Shown here: one piece after another, positions 37,450 to 48,721 of the stretch
How the letters are laid out: each line of letters begins with the position of its first letter
Position numbering within the stretch: the stretch's first letter is position 1
Assembly (NCBI GenBank): GCA_016806645.1
Contig: JACSYO010001999.1
Location: 2,253,501 to 2,317,500, forward strand
Direction: 5' to 3'
DNA: 64,000 bases
DNA from: Ophiodon elongatus
Lineage: Eukaryota > Chordata > Actinopteri > Perciformes > Hexagrammidae
Notes under the pieces: model-generated
What the model was told of the DNA's origin: nothing
Databases searched by the model: none
The model's input: the letters and a program-made list of their open reading frames with translations, nothing else
Position numbers and translations under genes: made by a program

Positions 37450-40400
37450 TCAATCCAGGGTGTCGACCTGATTGGGCAGAAGCAGAGGCGACTCGACGCC
37501 CGCGTGCTCGGCGTCCAGCAGGTTGACCGCGTCGGTGGCGGTGGCCGGGGGGTGCGCGGGGTCGGAGGCCCGCGGCGAGGGGCTGCTGCTGGCGGCGTTC
37601 GGCTCCCCGGAGTTGCGGAGGGAGAGCGAGAGCGCCGGCGAGGGTCTCCGGGGCGACGGCGAGGAACAGCAGGGCAGGAGCCTCCCGAGCGCCCGCTTGA
37701 AGTCCCTCATGAACAGCGGGTAGATGATGGGGTTCATCGTGCTGTTGCAGTAGCCCAGCCAGGTGATGGCGTCGAAGAGCGCGAGGGGCACGCACTCGCA
37801 CACCGCCTGGATGGAGAGGGCGGAGGGCAATGCAGAAGGAATTTATGGTTCAAAACGGGAAAATAATACAAATGAGTTGAAATGCACTCAAGACGCGTGT
37901 CAGACCTTAAAGAGTCGCACTTTTTAATTATAGTAGAATGTATAGCGAGAATGAAATAGAGAAATAAATACAGTACATTTATTCATTTATTGTTCATTGA
38001 TGAAACTATTTAGCCTTTTGAATGTATATTTATGTATTCAACATTTATAGTGCACGTTTATTTATGCACTTCCATCCAAAAAACATTTATTCTTAGCTAA
38101 TTGTGCAGATTAATTTAGACTACCGTATTTCTAATTCATTGCACAACTGAATTATTCAAAATATATATATATATATATATACTTTTTTTAAACATTTATT
38201 TTTAGCTGTAGTCATTGATGAGAAATTGTTAAAAAAAACTAAATAAATGTATCTTAAATAAATAATCATACATAAATAAATGCCAAAATATGGTGATAAA
38301 GACATAAATACACAATATATATTTAACATCTAATGTAATCTTTATTTATTTCCAATTTCTTCACCATTCATTTATTTATTTATTTATTTATTTACTTTCC
38401 CTGTACATATTGGGGCCCCTGTGAATTCGGAAAAGCTGAGTCTGAAATCATCAGACAAAAGAAGAAGCCAGATCTTCTCCCTGGCCACTCACATAAGCTG
38501 TCCAGCGCTCCTTTTTCCTACATCGAACATCCAGTTTTCCCCAAGCAGAACGTGTGTAGACACATATGCGTTCAGCTGTTTTTAAAAACCCTGGTCTTGA
38601 ACATAACCACTATAGGTTGAGAGGAGGACAGTGAAGGAGGAGACAGCTGTTGGAGGACAGCTTCCAATACTATCAAGATGAGACAGGGAGGCGGTGGGAA
38701 TAAGACAGAGGGGGGGAGGGGGGTGAGGGTTGCGTTTCACACACCACATTGAGTGTGAAAAGGAAGGAGAGCGCAGACACAGTCAAGTCTCTGTGCTCCA
38801 TGTTATGCAGGGGAGAAGTGAGAGGGCACAGATGGGAAATCAAAATGACTGGATCATTGAAAGCTTGGAGAAAAAAACAGGACAAGTGTCATTACCAATT
38901 TAGATTAAGCTGTTTTTCGACATTCATTTAGTCTCGCCGAGGTTTTTTTTTCCCATGACCACCAATGTTTGTCCGCTGACTAATGGGTGCTCAGTCCAAT
39001 CAAATAAAAAAATCAACAACTAGGGGAAAAAAAAAAGAAAAAGAAAAAATGGTGATTATAAATGTTGCGTTGTGAGTCAGTGAGTTCAGCACAAAGCTGA
39101 AATGCCAATCTATTTACTTGTTGGATAACTTGGCAAGGCTGGCCGATTCAAAAATAGACCGGTATCCAAGTGTTTCTTTTTTTTTCTTTCTTTTGCATTT
39201 ATTTCACACTGTTTTGGGGCCCGCCACAAATATACATTTGTGAGAAAACTGACAAAAACAAAAACACACCCCAGGGTGACTCAGATGTATGGAAGAGGAC
39301 TGAGAGCTATTACAGGAAAAAACAAACAAGAAACCTCAGACTTTAAATGTTGATGGAAATTGTTGGGAATCTTTATAGTGGAGAAACACTCGCCTGAAGG
39401 CAACCTGGAAACATTGAGGCATCCGAGATTTGTTTGACGCATCATATTGGCCGCTAATATCTCGCGCTGCTTGTGTTTATCATTTTCATTTGGCTACATT
39501 TCCGTATCATGTCATGTGGTCTCTCCATACTGACCTGGGCCATGTTGGTGATGAAGAAGGGCAGCCAAGCGCTGAAGAAGAGCCCCAAGAGGACTCCCAG
39601 GGTCAGGCTGGCCTTCAGTGCCCTCCGACCCTGCCTGTGAGCCAGACGACGCTCACTGTTCACTGACGGCTGTGGACAGTAGAGAGCAAAAGAAATGGTT
39701 AATGTAGGATTTATATCGAAATATACACTGTAAATGTCCCTTCTCCACATTAGTGTTTTGGAAAAGCTTCCCTGTAACCCTTTTATAGTCTCTTTGACAA
39801 GCTAATTACCTTAATGGATTAAGTTTGCTTAAATTAATAAATTAAATTAGGGGAACTGTCAGTAATTGTGGGAAATACGCTCATTTTGTTTTTTTTGCTG
39901 CGACTTAGATGTGACGATTGATAACACTCTCTTGTCGGTGCGCTAAATATAAAGCTAGACCGGCAAGCTAGCAGCTAATTAGCTTAGCTTAGCACAAAGA
40001 CAGGAGGAACAGCTGGCCACGAGCAAACCAGCTACCTCGAAAGCTGAAACTAACATGACATCGCTTTGTTTAATCTACAGTGTAAAATCCACATAGTAAT
40101 GGACTAGAATCATTTCTTTAATGCCAGGGCTAAGCTAGCTATTTTCACCTTCCTCCAGTCTTTACGCTAAGCTAAGCTAATCACCTGCTGGCTGTAGCTC
40201 CATGGCTAATTTTAAACTTCAGGGGGCCAGTCGAAACAAACTTGCTGAAACCCACATCGTTTCATTAATTCAAACGTTAAGTGGAGATCGTTAAATTACC
40301 AAAGATGGATAATGGAACAAGCTTATACAGAATATTTTTGATGAACAAAAGGATGAGATGATGTTAAAGCTACATAATGGAGAGGAAAAAAAACAGAAAA

Positions 40401-42321
40401 CTAAATATTAATGTTGTTTAAAATTCACCAGAACTTTTGAGAATGAATTTAGAAGTGGCTGATCTAGTGTGTGTGTGTGTGTGTGTGTGTGTTTGTGCGC
40501 GTGTGGTTTTACTGCAGGCAAATGTGACAGACTTTGAGGCTGTGATCCTAACAGACGGGGGCAGCACACATCTGACAAACTGTCTGTACTTTCATCTCTA
40601 AGATTTTTCACCTCTTCCCTTTCGCCGCATCTCTCTCCTTTTCGTTCATAAATGAAGAGCCAAACATTTTCTCAGCTGTCCGTCATATACTGGCTGCAGC
40701 GTTGTTGTGGATCCCTTCTGATTATTTTTTACAGCCTGATAATGGAATTTATATATTTAATTGCCATGACAACAAACTAAGGTATAACTAAATATCCTCA
40801 GTGGATAGGCTGTAAACCCTAACTATGTTGAAACACAGTAGTTTGCGTACTTTCAGATATACTTCCAAAATAGGTCAACTCCAAGGTACTTTTATAATTG
40901 AAGGTACTTTTTATAATCAGGACAGTCAAGAATGTAGATCTAGGAGAGGTGTAAAAAAATGTTTTTCTTACATTTTAAGAATGTATAATCATAAAATGAC
41001 CATCTCAAGTTGCATAATAGCTGCACTTAGATGATATTGAACAGCATAATTGGCATTTCAAGGGAACGGCACGAGACGTAGGTATGAACAGCGTTGCGTA
41101 AAAAAATTCAAAATGTCAAGGAGAAGACATGGTTGAGAACTCTCGAAAAAGATGGACAACTGCAATTTGGTTATTATCTTTGTGCCACCTGCTCCACTCA
41201 CAAAATCAACCTTTTCAACTCCTACTCTCATTACGGTGTTCTCCACTTAAAGGCCAGTCTACTATTTTAGCACCACTGCTGACTTTTTCATGTTTGGCTT
41301 TCGCTTAGAAATTGCTGTTACTCATCACAGTCTTGGTCAGCACTCAGCCTTTAGGTATTCGTCTACCCTCCCTGGTTGGCTTTACTGCTTGGTCTCTTGT
41401 GCTCACCGGTACGTTCTGCGACGCGGGAGGTTCCTGGTGACTGTAGTCCTCTCCGTCCTGGTGGGCTTGCCCCGCCACGACCCCAGGCGAAGGAGGCCTG
41501 GAAGGCTCGCCGAGAGAAGGGTGCGGGTGTGGCGGGTGGCTCAGCGCCGCGACCCTCTTCGCCTGCCTCCGTGCCGCCAGGAGGATCCGGCAGTAAGTGA
41601 AGCAAATGGCACTGGAGGGCAGAAAGAACGTGAGCACGGACGCCACCAGGGCGAAGGGCAGGTCGACCTGCAGGCGACACTGGAAGGAGAGCCCCCCCGA
41701 TGGCGACAGCTGAAAGTAGGATTCTGGGTACAGCGTGTCAGAGTACGAGCTGACGTTGCCACCGAAGACCACCGGGGCCGACACGTGTCCGCTCCCGTGG
41801 CCCAGGCTGTGCCACTTCATCTCGATGGGCAGGAAGGAGGCCAACGCCGCCAACCCCCACGCAGCTCCCACCAGGAGCAACGCCCGGGGCGGGGTCATCC
41901 TCTGCTTGTAGCGCAGCGGCGAGATGATGAAGAGGTAGCGGTCCAGGCTGATCACGCACAGGTTGAGGATGGACGCGCTGCAGCACATGACGTCGAAGCA
42001 GAGCCAAATGGGGCAAAAGGCCGGCCACAGCACCCAGGCCCCGCACAGGACGTTGAGCATGGCTGGCGGCATGACCACCACGGCCACCATCAGGTCGGAC
42101 AGGAACAGGGACACCAGGAAGCAGTTTGAGGTGCAACGCAACGAGCGGTGGGCGAACACCACGGCGATGAGCAGCATGTTGCCGCAGACCGTCATGAGGA
42201 TGATGGCGGTCAGCATGAAGGCCAGCAACCACGGGCCGCTGCCGGTGATGTTCCAAGCACCGGCGGCTGGAGAGCTGATGTTGTAGCTTCCCGCGGAGCC
42301 GGACGAGTGAGAGTCGGCCAT
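37450..42321 (-). CDS. htr6: 5-hydroxytryptamine receptor 6 (Gs-coupled serotonin GPCR), complete, three exons
   Basis: Seven-transmembrane serotonin receptor that raises cAMP, mainly in brain. Exons: 41407-42321, 39535-39669, 37450-37806. The total of 1407 nt gives 468 residues in frame. The start at 42321 is the first ATG of the open frame; further upstream the frame holds only a GTG. Seen: N-glycosylation sites at Asn14 and Asn24; amine-binding Asp110 in TM3 (FDVMCCSASILNLC, as in human HTR6); DRY at 127-129; FFSAWLPFF in TM6; NPIIY at 375-379; and the ALKASLTLG junction into TM6. Both intron positions (third intracellular loop and after TM6) fit the HTR6 gene. The second extracellular loop (about residues 170-220) is over 30 residues longer than in human and holds NVS at 189. 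The C-tail is Ser/Pro/Ala-rich. It faces tmco4 tail-to-tail, as in human. Confidence 0.95.
37910..38400. repeat. AT-rich stretch with ATTT/AAAT repeats in htr6 intron 2
   Basis: Repeated ATTTATTT, AAATAAAT and a TATATA run at about 38158-38180, ending with (TTTA)n at about 38367-38394. The remaining intron to 39534 shows no recognisable feature. Confidence 0.7.
39855..40235 (+). mobile_element. Non-autonomous dispersed teleost element in htr6 intron 1
   Basis: Begins near GGGAAATACGCTCATTT. Continues with CTTAGCTTAGCACAAAGACAGG, CTACCTCGAAAGCTGAAACT, TTTAATCTACAGTGTAAAA and TTTACGCTAAGCTAAGCTAATC. Ends near GCTGGCTGTAGCTCCATGG. I recognise this phrase order from one of the commonest percomorph short repeats, whose other end normally repeats the GGGAAATACGCT terminus in inverted form. 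That end appears to be missing here. A fragment of the same family is at about 12080. Confidence 0.7.
40469..40492. repeat. (GT)n microsatellite in htr6 intron 1
   Basis: About 12 GT units. Apart from this and the dispersed element, the intron 39670-41406 shows nothing recognisable. Confidence 0.85.
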
Positions 42322-45300
42322 GGTGCTGGTTTGGTGACGATCAACGAAACCAGCTCCCGAGGGTTCCTCTCCAGGCGCCACTGGATGTTACACACACACA
42401 CACCTGAGCCAGTTCTCCTTTTGCAGCCAAAGCTCTCACTTTAGGGACATTGTTGAATAAAAAGAAGCCACTGAGGTGTTGAGAAGCCACCCGACCAGGT
42501 TCCTGTCAAGGCGAACCAGACTCTTCTCCATGGGTAACTATCTCCATCTCCCTTCTGGCAGGAATGCATCCAGGCACCCTGGGCTCACTTCCACTTCCAC
42601 CGCCGCCGGCACAGTGATCAGAATCACCAACACAGTTTCACTCATCGCTCCACGCTGGCCAGCATGTCCCCGCCTCACCCACAGCTAAGAGCCAGAATGA
42701 GCCATTCGACGGCTGACAGAGGCAGCATGTCACAGTGATGACAGTCGGTGGAGGAGGGCACACGGAGAGATAAGCCCGACCGAGGCATTCGGAACTACTG
42801 AAGACGAAGAAAGCAAGGACCGATTCTCAGAATCGCACCTCACCTCTCAGAAGTGGAATCGCACAGCTTCCAGCTTTCCTTCACAAGTCCTTTTCATACC
42901 GGGAAAAACAGCGAAAAGGGGAGCACATACCAACACAAAAGTGTGAAGCAGTCGTTTGTAAGCGGAGTCTCCGCTCACAAGTGCTCTACAGGTATCATCA
43001 TGATCCTCGCAGCGCTGCCTTTACATCCCCCCCTCCCATCCCCCCGCTCCCATTAATCCCTGTGTCGGCCACTCCAGCGCGCCTCCCAGCCAGAGCGCAC
43101 AGCTTCTGAGAAGGAGCGTGTCAAAGCATTGAGCTGCTAATGCATAACCATGCCACAAATCACGGCCAAGATATGCTAATTTCTTCAGCATGGGAATTGG
43201 TGTGGGTGGTCTCTTTCCATGTTTGGTCACGGTGCTTTCACTGAGGTACTATGATGGCATTGTGTTTCAGGCAGAACAATTAGGTGCGACTGCTTTTTCT
43301 GCAATGTGTTCTTTGTGTGTACAATTTAAGTGTCAGATCTATTAAAGGGGTCATCGATCATGTTTTTTTTTGTCTTTTTTAGAGTAATAGTAGGAAGATC
43401 TTTTATCTATAAAAAGCCCTCTGACTTCTTTTTCTGTTTTAGTGATTTACAAGACACACTGGATACAATTGAAGGTGTGATGTGTAAGATTTGGCCACAT
43501 GCTCTGAACAAATATTGGGCCGCATATCACCTGTTCTACTGTGTACATAAAATATATATATTGACAGTCATCGTTTATAAAAAAAAAGAATAAATTCGGG
43601 AGATGCACCTTCAGTTAGGTTAGTGGTTAGCGGTTAGCGGTGGCAACTGGCATTCCGCCAGCGTAAATGCTATAGCGCAACAGATGCGAGTTGCTAACGC
43701 TACAGCTAACGGCTAACTGAAACTACTGCACGCTCCCCTCTCAGCGAGGTAGTCGTCTGGTGGCGGGAGAATGAAACGACAAATACAAGTCCTTTTCTCC
43801 TTTCTGCCACTTTGGATTCAAAGGAGACATGTTTTGCTAATTTCCAGGTTCACGCTCGTATTTTGTGTTTCCACTAGCACATGTTTACGTGCTTTAATTA
43901 TTATTAGTTATTGTTCTCATACTGTCTAACATGTGTTCACCCTCATGTCTGAAACGCTCGTTTCAGCCCGATTAAAAAAAATGACGTTGCTAATCAACAG
44001 CTCGGGTCCATGTTTACTTCCCGTTCTTCCCGATGTCATTTCCATGCACTGCAAACAGGGAACCTATAAAAGAAGGAAGGGCCATTGTGACCGCGTTCTA
44101 GCTTTTATTTATTGACGGTAATGGGGCGGGCATGGCAAGTCCCTCTAAAACCCCTCATATCTGTGGTGTTTCATTTTTAACTGAAAAGTGCTTCCACAGA
44201 ATAAAAAAACAAACACATTAGGAGATGTTATACTGCATATATACATATATATAATTTTGGATGTCTCAACAGAGATATAGCTGGCTAACCTTGGTCAAAC
44301 TGAGTGCTAGATGCTAATTCAGTTCATCGACGGATGAAAAAAGGTCCAGATTTATGGAGGCACACGTAGTGCCTCCATAAATCAATCAAATTAATCAAAT
44401 CATCAAATGTGGCGCCACCCCCTGAACGCTAACGATAGCGCTCCTGAATTTATAATATGTTGTAAATTATTAATCATTAACGGTTTGATTTTTGGGTAGT
44501 TATTGATAACACTGTAACCTCATTATAATTTGTTTTTAATGTTTTAAATTAAAATTCAGAAATCGTACACATGGCATCTTTAAGCATTTCTGCTCTACGT
44601 CCCATGGAATTGTTTCTTGTATCGTTCTTGATTTGTTTAGTCCTTTTTTGACTTAATGTCGTTGTTGAACCTTCAGACACGGGTGTATTTCACTTCAAAT
44701 CTCTTGTCGAACTTCCTGAACGATCTCTATGCAACTCGTGCAACTACTGGCTGCACCAGTGACACGAGGATTTTGGTGCCTCGTCTGCTAGTGCAATCAA
44801 TTTCGCATTTTTTAGTTGCACTTAATTTATGAAAATGTATTTAAAAAAAATTCTGAAGCTTTGTCTTTTTTGTCAGTGTCAAATAGTCTAACTGCTTCCA
44901 CTGACTCATTGTTCAGTGAAACAATAAAAAAAATGATGGTCATTAAAACCCACAGACACAAACGAGGAGCAAGTCCATCAATGGTAGAGTTGGATTAAAG
45001 GTCGTGAAGTATTTTTCTGTGACTCATACATCAGCTGGACAAAATTCACATTCCCTGCTCTAACAAGTCACTTCACCTTGTTCCTGCGTTATTATACTCA
45101 ATCCAGATAATTATTCACTTCCCAACAGGAGCGCTTGAATACAACAACAAAAAAAAAGACATAAAACAAAGGCATTCATGGGCTATAAAAAAACATGCAC
45201 ACTCCAGCATTTCAACAGCCTTGTCAAATACTAAGCGTGATGTGCAGAGCTCGCGATTTTCGTGCCCCCTCAGAATTGACTAATCTTCTCCATCACTGTC

Positions 45301-45602
45301 ATCCGCCACATCAGATCAGCTGCTGCCAACCCTCTGACCCCGGCTCACCCACACCGAGCCCACCACCTTCTGGGACGGCGTTTGCTCTGCTTTGACACCA
45401 GTTTAGAAAATCCATTCCACTCACATTCAGAAATAAACAGAAGACCCACCTTTTCAAAGCTGCAAGAGTATAAAACCTTGCTGTTATCGTGCATTATGTG
45501 ACTGTATTCATTTTTTTGCACTACTTAGCTCAATATGATTTGAAAGGGTTTTCATCCATTACAAAGCATTTTTGGGGGCATCATTTTTGTTGTTGTGAAT
45601 AT
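42322..45602. other. Intergenic spacer between htr6 and micos10
   Basis: About 3.3 kb. The right side of htr6 (42322-42800) is its presumed 5' UTR and promoter. The stretch 43600-44130 has phrases (GGTTAGCGGTTAGCGG, TGTCATTTCCATGCACTGCA) resembling dispersed teleost repeats, but I cannot place ends. In human this interval holds NBL1. I looked for a cystine-knot domain in all frames and saw none. The rest shows nothing recognisable. Confidence 0.55.
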
Positions 45603-45608
45603 TTTATT
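45603..45608 (-). terminator. micos10: Polyadenylation signal for micos10
   Basis: Minus-strand AATAAA about 170 bp after the micos10 stop at 45777. Confidence 0.55.
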
Positions 45609-45776
45609 AAATATACACAGACTGTCCCGATCGGGCACATACAATCATACAGAGTCATACTAGGACGGATGGTTCAACAGGGATTTCTTCACTGTTGAAC
45701 AGTGCAAATGGCGACTCTCCCACGGGCGAAACAAAAAGTGAAATAAAAAAAACGACAGTCCCTCGACGGCTTGCAG

Positions 45777-47498
45777 CTACTGCTCCTGATCCTGTGGAAG
45801 AAAAAAATCCGTTGCATAAACCTGGATTTGACTAAACAAAGACAGAGGGGTGGTTATTCTGTTGATAGCGAGTGTGTTTTTTGATTGCACGAACAAACCT
45901 TTTCGCTGCTGTGCAGCAGATACGAGGACCTCAGGTCGCTCTGACAGTTGCCGTACGCCATGCCAAGTCCCGCTGCCGAGCCGAAGGTAATCGGCCAAGT
46001 GTGCCCTACAAATAATGAAACAGGTACTTAAATTATAATTTTTTAAAGATGTCTTCTTAAGCACGTCACAGCTTTAATAAAACACAGCAGAGACGAAAGC
46101 GTGTGAAATTATTTTTCACACTCCTGTTGTGACACCCCCCACTTAACTTTAATATTCACATGCTTCTTTTTTTATGGTCTTGAGGATGGATGTTGGTGAT
46201 GCTCTCAATGATGAACTTACATTGAATAATTTGCTCAGTTAGATGAGGCTGTTACTTTTACAATATCAGAGATCCTACAGCTCTGCTCCTCGTGCCAAGC
46301 CACCTCTGAGCTAAATTAAAGGTCAGAGACGCGCTACTACAACGATCCATTGAAACTACTTACGTTTGAAGAACAGAACAGAAAACACGATTCCCAAACC
46401 CAGCCCGGTGCCTGAAAACAGAAGGGAAAATGAAAAAACAAAACAAAAAAAACAGCTAAATCATGACATGGATGACAATGCAGCTTTAATTAACTGTGAA
46501 ATGTATGCTGCTAAAACTGATCCGCGGTGTGAATATGCTGTCTTGCATTAACATTATAATATTATATACTCATACAGTAGGGAGGCGGGAAGTAACGTGT
46601 CGGTATCAGTCCCCATATCTTGCTCTGAAACTGGTCAGTGACGCGGTGTCATTTCCGAGGACGGTTTCTATAAACACCTGTAGTCTTCACACACACACAG
46701 TCTCCTTCAGACGGAGTGGTACCTCGCTCCAATAGACGATGTCACCGTGTCACTGACCAGCACCAAACTCCACTCAAACATCTGCCAAATAAACGGCGCT
46801 TCGCTGATCAGCAGCGGGAACATGACTAAAGACGTGTTAGCAATATTACACGACCCACTGGTCTATAATGTCAGTGATTCGTCAAGCTTTGATACATGAA
46901 CTCAACTTTACGCTCTGCTTCCTGTCGCAAGTTTATTTATACACCGTTAGCTGGAAAACTGTTGAGTTATGAGCCGAGGCAATGGAAAGTCGACATGGTA
47001 TTAAAATAAGTATGCCGAATTCAAGAATGCGCACTGTTGTCTCTTTACACGTCTTATTTAATGTCTTGACATAATTTGTAATTCATTGATAAGCAAGAAA
47101 GCTTTAAATGGTAATTTTCTCAAGGGCACTTTCACTTGTTTTTTCTCGAAAAGCGAGCTCTAAGAAACGCAAATATTTATGAGTAGCGTTAGTGGACACG
47201 TAAATGCAACTTCATAATTAATAGTAATTGTATTAATCAAAAATAAATAAGTCATAAGTATCTCATCTTTCGGTTGTCCTTTAGGAGCCCTTTATTGCTA
47301 AGTTAGCTAGTTAGCCTCTCGCCCAGTAACCTTTAAGGACAGCTGGGGACAATACTAAATGAGCTAACATTTATTCTATTCCTATTCCGGGACACTACAA
47401 TGTCGTTACACGAGGCACACTCCGAGATATTTACCGAGTTTAATGGCCCCGTCTGCCAAGCAGCGGTCCCACTTCTTCCCCAGCTCCTTCTCAGACAT
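45777..47498 (-). CDS. micos10: MICOS complex subunit Mic10, complete, four exons
   Basis: Small inner-mitochondrial-membrane protein that oligomerises to bend membranes at cristae junctions. Exons: 47435-47498, 46364-46411, 45899-46005, 45777-45791. The total of 234 nt gives 77 residues, close to the human 78. The N-terminus MSEKELGKKWDRCLADGAIK matches the family. The first membrane segment carries the glycine motif GTGLGLG and the second carries FGSAAGLGMAYGNC, the two glycine-rich hairpin helices known to drive Mic10 assembly. The last exon encodes only DQEQ and the stop. The protein lacks a cleavable presequence, as is usual for the family. It follows htr6 in the same orientation, as in human 1p36.13. 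Because exons are 15-107 nt, the gene is easily missed by ORF finding. Confidence 0.95.
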
Positions 47499-47693
47499 GC
47501 TGCACGTTAGCTTCTCTGGCGGACTGCAAGTGTCAAACGCAGCTCTGGGTGGTGCTGCTTTCGTGTGCTGTCGGAAATGTAGGATTCTTACGAGTAAAGG
47601 TAAGGTAAAAGCTCATTTTTACCGGTTCACTTGAACGCAGCATTACGCCACTCTTGCAAGCCTCGCGATGCGATAACATCCAAGCGGCTTAAA

Positions 47694-47708
47694 GTCGCCA
47701 TCTTGTGG
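47694..47708 (-). promoter_or_regulatory. micos10: YY1-like site in the micos10 promoter
   Basis: Minus strand reads CCACAAGATGGCGAC about 200 bp upstream of the micos10 start codon at 47498. It contains AAGATGGCG, the YY1 core typical of promoters of mitochondrial and housekeeping genes. Seen by eye; occupancy unknown. Confidence 0.5.
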
Positions 47709-47790
47709 TAAAACACAGCTATTCAGCTCCAGTATTTACCGTCTATACGTATGCATATTATGGCCGAAAAAAAAGAAATCCACATACATT

Positions 47791-47796
47791 TTTATT
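47791..47796 (-). terminator. sike1: Polyadenylation signal for sike1
   Basis: Minus-strand AATAAA about 0.93 kb after the sike1 stop at 48722. The implied 3' UTR, about 47775-48721, ends only some 80 bp from the YY1-like site of the micos10 promoter, so the two genes are tightly packed. Confidence 0.6.
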
Positions 47797-48721
47797 GCAA
47801 ATGTATTTTAAAGTTTCTGAATGAAATTTCGTTTGACACAAATTAGTAAATAGTCATGAGGTCATTACAGCATGTTCACCTTATTAACACTGATTTCCTG
47901 AGATGACGATATACAATTTTCTGACATACAGTGCACAAACATCTAAAAATCTGTTACACAAAAACTTGGCATGTTCTGAAAGTGTTACCATTAAATAAGC
48001 CACCGGCTGGGACACCTTATATGCGAGTTCTACAAACAGACGGACAAACATATGAAATTCATTGAATGACGAGACAATCACGTACAAATGATCCACCGTC
48101 GCTCCTCAGCAGGCAAACTGTGTGAAACAGCCAAAAGTCATCTTGTTGACAGAGTGATTATCGAGCACGGCCTCTTCAAACGGTGCAGACTACAAGTTGG
48201 CTTCTTCGTGGACTTCAAGTGAATTCGTTGTCGGGGTGGTTATGAGTATCTTACATGTTGTGAGCGAGTGTGTGTTAACAGCAAAAGGGGCACCAAAGAG
48301 GTAGAAACTGTGTCCTTGAAGAGTAAACGTGTCTTTGGCCACGAAACAAAATAAATCCCCTTTTGCTTTTTACTTCCTTTACGTGTCTTAGCTACCCCTG
48401 CATTCTTGGCGGTGACAGCTGAGACACCTCACGGTTTATGTGGAATAAACACAACTGTGGTGAAAATACGCATACTGTACATATTAACACAATAGCTATC
48501 ATCCAGAAATACCTGCAGGTAAATGCATCCGACAGCCAAAAGGGTGTGTTTAAGTGGCCTTTGCTACAAAACAAATTCCTGCGATTTGACTGTATTTCAT
48601 CTCATGTAAGAATAATAATAACGTGGTGAATGCGGTAGATCATCAATAGATCGTTATATCCCGTCTGCTGGTCCTGAACGACGTGTTGCCACGACCACTG
48701 TTCCCACCGAGGCTGTTCATA

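Noticed and set aside
41290..42129. 279-codon plus-strand open frame opposite htr6 exon 1
   Set aside because: Arg/Gln/His-rich antisense shadow of the GC-rich receptor exon.
42322..42381. Upstream extension of htr6 by 20 codons
   Set aside because: The frame is open, but its first codon is GTG; the first ATG is at 42321.
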